From Bacteroidales bacterium UBA1309 (GTDB lineage: Bacteria > Bacteroidota > Bacteroidia > Bacteroidales > Dysgonomonadaceae): a DNA stretch of 64,000 bases. Every line of letters begins with the position of its first letter. The stretch's first letter is position 1. The stretch lies in the NCBI GenBank assembly GCA_002307185.1, contig DBTT01000026.1:62001-126000 (forward strand), read 5' to 3'. The notes below the pieces were generated by a model. That model searched no databases. It was not told where the DNA came from and worked only from the letters and a program-made list of their open reading frames with translations. Positions 35,801 to 43,009 of this stretch are shown here, piece by piece. A program made the position numbers and the translations under genes.

Positions 35801-36806
35801 AGTTGAATTGTTTCGGCTGATTCGGCACAAGCAGTATGCCCCTTTGGAATCCGCCAATCCAAAGATTCAGGTCTTTGTCTTCCATTATGGCGAAGGCATT
35901 TGGCAAATAATAGTTAAGGAGTGGGTCTTCTGCACTTACAGGCACTAATCTATTGCTCTGCTTGTCGATATAGTGGAGGCCTTTCCCGTTTGTGCCTACG
36001 TATATGGTGTTGTTTTTGGTAGATATGATGTTCAGTATGTTCATGAAAGTGCTGGTGGCACTCTTTACCGGGATGAATCTCTGCGCAGGTTTGTCATAAT
36101 AGTAAACGCTTGCGGCGGTACTCATGTAGAGCCGCCCCGTTCCGTCTTCCACCATTCCAGCTATTGCATTGTGTGAAATCTCAGGATAAGAATAGACTTT
36201 TGATTTGTAGGTTTTCTTGTTTACCCTGATCAATCCCTTGCTGTCCACGCCAAACCACAGGTTGTTGTCCTTGTCCTCATACATATAGGATATGAACGGG
36301 TCTGTCATTTTTATAATATTCCTAAGGGGGTGTGCCAGTTTGTTTTTTTTGTCGATCGAATACACGCCCCATCCTGATGTTGTGGCCCATATTTCTCCAT
36401 CATGCAATTGAATAATGTTTGACACATGGGGCGTTATCCTGTTGGGGAAAAGGATAGTTTCAAATGAATCTTCATCAGGTTTATAGTATTGTAGTCCGTT
36501 GTTGCATCCGACCCACAATGTGTGCGATTTGTCTATCATCAGCGTTTTAACATTGTTGCTTAGCAGGGAAGATCCTTTGTGCTCATTGTTCAGATAATGG
36601 GTAAATCTAATTCCGTCATATTTGTTTAACCCGTAATCTGTCGCTATCCAGATGTATCCATAAGAATCTTGGACAAATTTATTTATAAGATATGACGATA
36701 ATTCTCCAATGCCATATTCCTTTCCGCCGGACATGTTCCGGCTCTGAGGAAACAGATGGCAGAGGCAACACGTTAAAAAGGTTAACACAAGAAGGTTTTT
36801 ATTCAT
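32814..36806 (-). CDS. Hybrid two-component system sensor/regulator (HTCS) of the PUL
   Basis: The 1330-residue protein combines all parts of a Bacteroides HTCS. A signal peptide is followed by two periplasmic beta-propellers (repeats such as GYIWIATDYGLNKYDG, NNLWFGVDSKGLIRV, GHIWIGTYNGLFFL) and a Y_Y_Y domain near 690-760. One membrane helix lies at about 769-790. The kinase has phospho-acceptor H811 (NISHELRSPLTLL) and ATPase motifs (NLLSNSFKYTPDGG, SGIGLNLTKFL). The receiver has D1124 (SDVLMPQMDG) and YLTKPF. A C-terminal AraC HTH follows (about 1230-1325). It should sense an imported xylan oligosaccharide and activate the susC operon, which is transcribed divergently. Confidence 0.95.
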   Translation of the reverse strand: MNKNLLVLTFLTCCLCHLFPQSRNMSGGKEYGIGELSSYLINKFVQDSYGYIWIATDYGLNKYDGIRFTHYLNNEHKGSSLLSNNVKTLMIDKSHTLWVGCNNGLQYYKPDEDSFETILFPNRITPHVSNIIQLHDGEIWATTSGWGVYSIDKKNKLAHPLRNIIKMTDPFISYMYEDKDNNLWFGVDSKGLIRVNKKTYKSKVYSYPEISHNAIAGMVEDGTGRLYMSTAASVYYYDKPAQRFIPVKSATSTFMNILNIISTKNNTIYVGTNGKGLHYIDKQSNRLVPVSAEDPLLNYYLPNAFAIMEDKDLNLWIGGFQRGILLVPNQPKQFNFFAAPTPQNGQDPIINSIVKDPDGNVFYSIKGLGIYKTNDHSNSTDYFTQINDIVKLYIDSHGMLWGSSYTKGIAKIDKKTGQASFLDIPYNSYGKTLVEGKNNCLYVSTFSSGFIQYNLTTGKCQRFDMQQPDKGKGKLDNNWINSILCDSEGLVWLGHYKGISCYNPKDGRFLKIKNKDILKEGICITLKESRDGHIWIGTYNGLFFLNKKTGDIKRYTIENGLSSNVICGIAEDKSGNMWCSTFKGIDEIKRKENKIINYFTGNGLVDKIYNRWVYFQDKDGTIYFGSNRGITYFKPEKISIPALYDYRIKTTNVYVNNQSVNSNTLSGKKQIVKSGVLDSNEFSFSYEDNTFTFEFSTMDYRDQENIIFEYKIKELGKEWLSTRPGVNQITYHNLPPGKYTLEVRASKYGFYSPVKQLILRISPPWYKSAWAYLVYTMIIASIGVLIVNLIREKRNEMINESKLRFFINISHELRSPLTLLVSPLEKLLQGNFDQPTQKNLQRMQRNVYRLLGLVNQILDIRKIDKGQMKLKYTETEIVGFVQEVFEVFEEQSIRRNIHFQYRHQMEALQVWVDRNNFDKILINLLSNSFKYTPDGGEIIISLKTGTNPENRWPLRNYLEISITDSGIGLDEDKIHKIFDRFYQGQNQETFTTVGSGIGLNLTKFLVHLHQGTIVAQNRKDKRGSIFTVSIPSGKEHLTKEDVMDQLPDSRPTLLQNRPIQESKNESKIIKRKTNYKVLIVDDEEDITNYLEQELNEAYKVIKASNGFDALQLATTLQPDLIISDVLMPQMDGITLVRKIKNNNNVCHIPVILLTSKTEFEDKVEGLDKGADAYLTKPFNIDEMMIVANNLITNRRILRGKYSGEQEQNDKIKSMGIKSNNDMLMDRIMAVVNENIGNPDFNVEVLASKAGLSRVQLHRKMKEITGFSTIDFIKNIRMKQASMLLEENGMDVSQAAYAVGFTNQTHFSTVFKKFYGVSPSEYANQHKKSKN

Positions 36807-36856
36807 GGGGGTGGGGGTTAGATTTTTTTTCGGCAGGTTGTGCCCAAATTTTGATA

Positions 36857-36864
36857 CAAAAATA
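36857..36864 (-). promoter_or_regulatory. Candidate promoter of the hybrid regulator
   Basis: The minus strand reads TATTTTTG, a full TAnnTTTG match, about 50 bases before the HTCS start codon. No good -33 match is seen. Confidence 0.35.
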
Positions 36865-37493
36865 AGAATATATACTCAATAAACTACACTCTGATCGGTA
36901 AGGAGAAACAAATAAAAACATATATGAATCAAATTGAAAAGTAGTAGATCTATTTAGAAACACTTGTGAATCATTTTTTTCTGCTCCGAAGCTTTGATTG
37001 CTTAATTTTGTTAAACCTAATTTCACTCATTTTGTTGACCGAATTTAATACCAATAAAAAATGCAGATACTCACAACTAGTATTCTAAGACCGTATATTT
37101 TGATGGCTTTAGTCTTGTTTTTCCTCCGCGGAACAGTGAAACCGGCAAATTCCAATAATAGTGGGATCACAGTCTTTCACATAGTAAAGATGAGAAAGCA
37201 GAGCGAGCCTTCGCTAATATGGATGCATGCCGTGTTGTCCCCATATCTTTGGTTGGTTCAGAAACTGTCCGAAGAAAAATAGTGGTTAATCCCGACAACG
37301 ACCCTCCTAGCTACTTTGGAGTGTCACTGTTTGCGAATGATGTACTGGATATACGTATTGTTTCATTTCAACGGTGAAATGGTTGTGATGTGGTTTCTTT
37401 ACGTTATGTGTTTTAATAAGTTAATTCTAATTTTAATGCCTGTGAAAAACTTTTACTATTTACCTTCTGAATTATTTTAACCAACTTAATTAT
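36865..37493. other. Intergenic stretch between regulator and susC with a possible gene remnant
   Basis: The stretch has no intact gene. From 37061 a frame encodes a signal-peptide-like start (LRPYILMALVLFFLRG) but loses sense after about 30 codons. In another frame, 37219-37377, a peptide containing VNPDNDPPSYFGVSLFANDV looks compositionally protein-like. The two could be pieces of one decayed secreted protein, but I do not recognise the family. Confidence 0.3.
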
Positions 37494-37525
37494 AGCAAAT
37501 AATCTATATAAGAATATTATTTGCT
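37494..37525. repeat. Perfect inverted repeat upstream of susC
   Basis: AGCAAATAAT (37494-37503) and ATTATTTGCT (37516-37525) are perfect inverted copies 12 bases apart, about 235 bases before the susC start. It could be a regulator site or a hairpin. A second small hairpin, ACAGGG-ATA-CCCTGT (37684-37698), lies nearer to susC in the presumed leader. Confidence 0.5.
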
Positions 37526-37759
37526 TCTCTTCAACAATCCGGGACCAAGTATGAATCGATCAAGTGGCATGCAGTGTATGCGATAAAGAATGCAAGTAAA
37601 TGTGATTGTATCTAAATAGTTAACCTTAAAAAAACAATTATGAGAGAAAATAATGAGACAAGTTGAGTTTTAATCTCCACCCTACAGGGATACCCTGTTT
37701 ATTTAGTTCGTTATTGAATTAAACTAAAGAAAAAAGTTAAAATGTATAATGGTATAATA

Positions 37760-40700
37760 ATGAAAAAAACATTACAGAAAATTATGTCGGGTTGTTCCCA
37801 TTTTGCGAATAATGGGAAATCACTGTTTGTGTTGTTATCCATGTTGATAATTTCAAGCAGTTCGATTGCTTTTGCCCAAAATCGGGTGACGGTGACAGGG
37901 TCTGTTGTGGATCCAGCGAAAGAGCCAATCATCGGGGCGTCTGTAACATTGAAATCGGATCCTACTGTTGGAACAACAACAGACTTAGACGGTAAGTTCT
38001 CATTGCAGATACCGTCTGGAAACCAAACGATGGTTTTCACTTATCTTGGAATGAACAAGAAGGAGGTGCAAGTGCATGGCCAGCGTCTCCTTAGTGTTCA
38101 GATGGAAGAAGACACAAGGGTCTTGAACGAAGTCGTGGTAGTTGGATACGGGCAACAGAAGAAAGAGAGTGTTGTCGGATCAATTACTCAAACCACGGGG
38201 AAAGTCTTAGAACGTGCCGGAGGAGTGTCAAACCTCGGTATGGCATTGACTGGAAATTTGCCTGGGGTTTCCACTCTGTCATCGACCGGTATGCCAGGAC
38301 AAGAAGATCCGCAAATTATCATTCGGGGTATCAGTTCCTGGAACAATAGTGAACCCTTGGTTTTGGTGGATGGAGTTGAACGTCCCATAAGTTCAATTGA
38401 TATATCTTCCGTAGCATCAATTTCTGTATTGAAAGATGCTTCGGCAACAGCAGTTTATGGTGTGAAGGGGGCGAATGGGGTTATCCTCATTACTACCAAA
38501 AGAGGCGTGGAAGGACATCCTATTGTATCATTTAAGGCTAACACAACCTTGAAAGCGGTTTCCAGGTTGCCTGAAAAGTATGACTCTTACGATGCTTTGT
38601 CAATTAAAAATACGGTGATTGAAAGAGAGTTAGGGCTGGATCCCACTGAATGGGCTGTTTACACACCGGTAGATATCTTAGATAAATACCGTAACCCAGC
38701 AAATGATCAAGAATGGGATCAATATCCGAATGTGGATTGGCAGAAGGAGTTGTTCAAAAACTATGCAATGTCGTACAATGCAAATGTAAATATATCGGGA
38801 GGTACAAAAATGGTTAAGTATTTCTCAGCAATTGACTATGTGCATGAAGGAGACATATTCAAATCTTTTGATAATGGGAGAGGATACACATCCGGTTGGG
38901 GATACAACAGGCTAAACATCCGGAGCAATTTAGATTTTAAACTGACCAATACAACCCAATTTACAACTAACTTGTTTGGGTCAAATGGTGTGCAAACTGT
39001 TCCTTATGGGTATAACAACAGCTCATCTTTTTGGAGAGCAGTATATAGGAATGCGCCGGATTCTTTTCGTCCGGTCTACTCTGACGGGACGTACGGTTAT
39101 TACCAACCACGTCAGGCGGATCAGGAAAACTCGGTAGCAGCCATGGCGCTTGCAGGTTTAGAACGCCGGACTACAACCCAGCTTACCACCGACTTTATAT
39201 TGATACAGGATTTGGATATGATTACCAAAGGTCTGAGTGCCAATGGAAGGCTATCATTGGATAATACCTTTCAGGAAATAAGGCGCGGAATCTCGGATGC
39301 AAGTAGTACTCAACTCGAGTATGTAAATCCACTAACTGGTGGAAAATCATATGCAAATGTGGCAAATACCGGTTGGGGAAATACCGGTTTTGATTATTTC
39401 CCGACAATTTCTTGGGCAGCAAATGCCGGTTACGTGAATACCGGAGCTACATACCGCAAATTATACTATTCTCTCCAGATGAATTATGCTCGGGATTTTG
39501 GGAAACACAGTTTGACTGGCATGGGGCTTTTCAGCCGGGATAAAAGTTCAAAGGGCAGTGCATATCCTGACTATCGCGAAGATTGGGTGTTTAGAGCCAC
39601 ATATAATTATGCATCCAAGTACTTTGTTGAAATCAACGGAGCCTATAATGGTTCTCAGAAATTTGGTCCGACTCACCGTTTTTCCTTTTTCCCTTCTTTT
39701 TCCGGGGGATGGATGCTGACAAATGAAAATTTCATGAAGAGTCTTAGATTTTTGGATATGCTCAAGTTGCGTGCATCCTGGGGCAAAATAGGGGATGATA
39801 ATGTCAATGCTCGATTTCTTTACTCAGATCAGTGGAGCTACGGTGGCAATACTACACTGGGGAATTTGGGAGATGTAACTTCATCTACTCCTTACACGTA
39901 TTATTCTACGAACTCATTAGGAAACCCGGATATTTCTTGGGAAACGGTTCGGAAGCAAAACTATGGCGTTGATTACGGTTTCTTTGGTGGCTTTTTGACT
40001 GGTTCTTTTGACATTTTCAGCGATTACAGGTACGATGTGCTTATTGCTGGCAGTAGCCGTGCTATTCCTACTTATTTTGGTGTTAATGCTCCGTATGCCA
40101 ATTTGGGAAAAGTAAAAACACACGGGTATGAATTGGACATGAAGTTTAATTACAGGTTCTCGAACGGTATCCATCTTTGGAGTAATGTCGCAATAACGCA
40201 CGCTATTGATAAGATAATTTACAAAGACGATCCGGAGTTGTTGCCCGATTACCAAAAAGCAGCCGGTTATGCCATCAATCAGACAACTGCTTATCTTAAC
40301 GAGGGATACCTCACCACCTGGGATGATATTTATGGCAGTACGGTAAGGACTAACAATAATTCCAACAAACTTGCCGGGGATTACAATATTTTGGACATCA
40401 ACGGAGATGGTATAATTGATAAGTATGACAAAACTCCCTACCAATACAGCACCAATCCTCAAAATACGTATAGTACATCTGTTGGATTAGATTGGAAAGG
40501 TTTTGCTGTGTTCGTTCAATTCTACGGAGTGACCAATGTAACACGTCAGCTAGACTTCACCAATTTCTTTGTAAACTCGAATGTTGTTTACAAGGAGGGA
40601 ACTTTTTGGACGAAAGGGTCAAACGGACTTCCCTTGCCTCGTTGGCAAACTCTTTTGGGGGAAGAAGCATCTGGCACACGCTATCTTTACGATGGCTCCT

Positions 40701-40921
40701 ACCTGCGCTTGAAAAATGCTGAAGTGAGTTATACATTCCAAGGTGGTGTTATCAATAACATGAAAATGAAATCCTGCAGATTATACCTGAATGGGGATAA
40801 CTTGCTGTTGTGGACAAAAATGCCCGATGACCGCGAATCCAATTTTAGTACCAGTGTGGCTTCCGATGGAGCATATCCTACGATGAAACGATTCAATTTG
40901 GGTGTTGAGATAACTTTTTAA
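37760..40921 (+). CDS. SusC-family TonB-dependent outer-membrane transporter (first of PUL)
   Basis: A signal peptide ends near IAFAQ. A carboxypeptidase-regulatory-like domain follows (VTVTGSVVDPAKEPIIGASV, TDLDGKFSLQIPSG), then a TonB box region (LNEVVVVGYGQQKKESVVGSI). The plug has PQIIIRGIS, PLVLVDGVER, ISVLKDASATAVYG and GVILITTKRG, and the rest is a beta-barrel ending in MKRFNLGVEITF. It imports oligosaccharides with TonB energy while the SusD partner acts as a lid. The start at 37760 (MKKTLQK) is preferred over 37742 because it gives a normal basic n-region. susD follows by one base. Confidence 0.96.
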   Translation: MKKTLQKIMSGCSHFANNGKSLFVLLSMLIISSSSIAFAQNRVTVTGSVVDPAKEPIIGASVTLKSDPTVGTTTDLDGKFSLQIPSGNQTMVFTYLGMNKKEVQVHGQRLLSVQMEEDTRVLNEVVVVGYGQQKKESVVGSITQTTGKVLERAGGVSNLGMALTGNLPGVSTLSSTGMPGQEDPQIIIRGISSWNNSEPLVLVDGVERPISSIDISSVASISVLKDASATAVYGVKGANGVILITTKRGVEGHPIVSFKANTTLKAVSRLPEKYDSYDALSIKNTVIERELGLDPTEWAVYTPVDILDKYRNPANDQEWDQYPNVDWQKELFKNYAMSYNANVNISGGTKMVKYFSAIDYVHEGDIFKSFDNGRGYTSGWGYNRLNIRSNLDFKLTNTTQFTTNLFGSNGVQTVPYGYNNSSSFWRAVYRNAPDSFRPVYSDGTYGYYQPRQADQENSVAAMALAGLERRTTTQLTTDFILIQDLDMITKGLSANGRLSLDNTFQEIRRGISDASSTQLEYVNPLTGGKSYANVANTGWGNTGFDYFPTISWAANAGYVNTGATYRKLYYSLQMNYARDFGKHSLTGMGLFSRDKSSKGSAYPDYREDWVFRATYNYASKYFVEINGAYNGSQKFGPTHRFSFFPSFSGGWMLTNENFMKSLRFLDMLKLRASWGKIGDDNVNARFLYSDQWSYGGNTTLGNLGDVTSSTPYTYYSTNSLGNPDISWETVRKQNYGVDYGFFGGFLTGSFDIFSDYRYDVLIAGSSRAIPTYFGVNAPYANLGKVKTHGYELDMKFNYRFSNGIHLWSNVAITHAIDKIIYKDDPELLPDYQKAAGYAINQTTAYLNEGYLTTWDDIYGSTVRTNNNSNKLAGDYNILDINGDGIIDKYDKTPYQYSTNPQNTYSTSVGLDWKGFAVFVQFYGVTNVTRQLDFTNFFVNSNVVYKEGTFWTKGSNGLPLPRWQTLLGEEASGTRYLYDGSYLRLKNAEVSYTFQGGVINNMKMKSCRLYLNGDNLLLWTKMPDDRESNFSTSVASDGAYPTMKRFNLGVEITF

Positions 40922-40922
40922 A

Positions 40923-42929
40923 ATGAATTTGACAATGAATACATATTTTAGGAAAACAGGCATTTTCATAGCCTTGCTTATTGCGGGGATATTCGTCTCC
41001 TGCACGGACTATCTGGACAAAGCCCCATATACTGATATAGATGCGGATGTACCCTTTAAAGATTTTACAAATTTTCAAGGGTTTACCGAAGAGTTGTATA
41101 ATTGTATCCCCATAGTGACCGCTTCGGATTATCATAATACTTGGAATTGGGGTGAAGATGAATATTACAACCCTTCCGAAACACGCTTTTTTTCTTATTG
41201 GCTTGATCAGGGTAACTATTGGGGCTGGAATACCGCGGGTTATTCATGGCTTCGGGCGGGTTACAATAGTAGCACTACCTCCTATACCTCTAGTACTGAT
41301 CCAAAAACCAAGGGGCATCTTTGGGGCTTGGCTTGGTACGGAATTAGGAAAGCGAATGTGGGGTTGGCGAATTTGGATAAATTTACTGGAACAGATACAG
41401 AAAAAAATCTGTTAGCTGGCCAATTGTATTTTTTTAGAGGGTGGTTTCACTTTATGCTGATGCAATATTGGGGAGGGCTTCCTTATGTGGGATCCGCTTT
41501 GCCATCTAATGAAACTCCAAAGCTTCCACGTTTGGGTTACCAGCAAACTGCTGACAGTGTGGCCCGAGATTTTCAGAAAGCAGCCGATTTGCTTCCGGTG
41601 TTCTGGGATTCGATCCCTAGTGATCAGCTCACTTCAACCACAGCAGATAATATAAAAAGCGGTAAGAATGATTTGAGAATCAATAAGATCATGGCACTGG
41701 CATATTTGGGGAAAGATCTGCTTTGGGCGGGAAGCCCCTTGATGAACAGGGAGTCAACCGGAGTTGCAGCCTACAATACCGATTATTGCAAAAAAGCGGC
41801 CGATGCCTTTGGGCAGGCATTGCAATTGTGTGACAATACCAAATTTTATGAGTTGATACCGTTCTCTAATTACAGCGATATCTTTTATATTCACAACTCA
41901 ACTTCTCCGCTTCCTGGTGCAGCTATTGTGGACGGGCATAAATACAGGGAGGCCATGTTTATGGAAAATGTGTGCGGCTTAAGTGGCCGTTTCAGATATA
42001 ATCAGGTGAATGACTATCGTCCTCCCATTATCAAGAGTACCGGTATTAAAATGTACCCTACTGCCAACTATGTGGATTATTTTGGGATGAACAATGGACT
42101 CCCTATCCTAGACATTACTCAGCCGGATGCGGAGTCTGGTTATAATCCGCAGTACCCATGGAAAAACCGCGATCCCCGCTTTTATAAGGACATTATATAT
42201 GATGGAGTGAGGTGTGTCAGCGGTACTGGTGCCGGAACAGACTCATTGAAAATATTTGCTAGCTTGTTTGGAAGTGAGACTGAAAATGCTACAACCACAG
42301 GAAAATACCGTCAGGTAAATAATCCTGGAGGTAATGGACAAAACGCTTGCTTTACCGGGTATATGAATATGAAATTCACCTCCCAATATCTTAATAACTG
42401 GGATGGTTATATCGATAATAATTCGGTTGTGCTGAGTTTCATGCGTTTGGCCGATGTGTATTTGATGTATGCAGAGTCGGTGGCTGCAGGGTATGGTTCT
42501 CCAACAGCACACGCAACAGGTTATTCCCTTACGGCGGTATATGCTGTGAATAAAGTGCGAGACAGGGTTGCTCCGGATGGCTCTATGCGTTTGGCAAGCA
42601 AGTTCACCACGAGTACCGATGTGTTTATGCCGGAGTTGTGCCGCGAAAGAGCTGTTGAATTAGCATTTGAAGGGCATCGTTTTACTGACTTGCGCCGTTG
42701 GTTAATGTTGCTTCAAGCACCTTACACCTTGAAAAAAACGGTTTATTTTGACCGGGATCCAAACGTTCCTGCTAAAAATGTGTATGCAGATCCATCAAAT
42801 GCTCATGTTTTGAATCTCAGGGAAGGTATCCTTTCCGAAAGGCATTTGGGTGAGAAACATTATTGGTTTCCATTCCTGCAATCCGATGTAAATTTATATA
42901 CCGGTTTCACTCAAAATCCCGGTTGGTAA
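40923..42929 (+). CDS. SusD-family glycan-binding lipoprotein (first of PUL)
   Basis: The 668-residue protein has a lipoprotein signal peptide (LLIAGIFVSC). SusD features include YLDKAPYTD near the mature start, AGQLYFFRGWFHFMLMQYWGGLPYVG, RLADVYLMYAESVA, and ELCRERAVELAFEGHRFTDLRRW near the end. It closes with FLQSDVNLYTGFTQNPGW. It is anchored on the outer leaflet and binds glycan over the partner SusC, whose stop is 1 base upstream. Either Met (residue 1 or 5) could be the start. At 668 residues it is somewhat long for SusD. Confidence 0.95.
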   Translation: MNLTMNTYFRKTGIFIALLIAGIFVSCTDYLDKAPYTDIDADVPFKDFTNFQGFTEELYNCIPIVTASDYHNTWNWGEDEYYNPSETRFFSYWLDQGNYWGWNTAGYSWLRAGYNSSTTSYTSSTDPKTKGHLWGLAWYGIRKANVGLANLDKFTGTDTEKNLLAGQLYFFRGWFHFMLMQYWGGLPYVGSALPSNETPKLPRLGYQQTADSVARDFQKAADLLPVFWDSIPSDQLTSTTADNIKSGKNDLRINKIMALAYLGKDLLWAGSPLMNRESTGVAAYNTDYCKKAADAFGQALQLCDNTKFYELIPFSNYSDIFYIHNSTSPLPGAAIVDGHKYREAMFMENVCGLSGRFRYNQVNDYRPPIIKSTGIKMYPTANYVDYFGMNNGLPILDITQPDAESGYNPQYPWKNRDPRFYKDIIYDGVRCVSGTGAGTDSLKIFASLFGSETENATTTGKYRQVNNPGGNGQNACFTGYMNMKFTSQYLNNWDGYIDNNSVVLSFMRLADVYLMYAESVAAGYGSPTAHATGYSLTAVYAVNKVRDRVAPDGSMRLASKFTTSTDVFMPELCRERAVELAFEGHRFTDLRRWLMLLQAPYTLKKTVYFDRDPNVPAKNVYADPSNAHVLNLREGILSERHLGEKHYWFPFLQSDVNLYTGFTQNPGW

Positions 42930-43009
42930 ATGTGGTTTTTTGGTAATGAGTGGGCTGTTTGCGCGGCTAAAGCAAGTTAGTAATTACTGAGTAAATTTTA
43001 ATTTTAATT

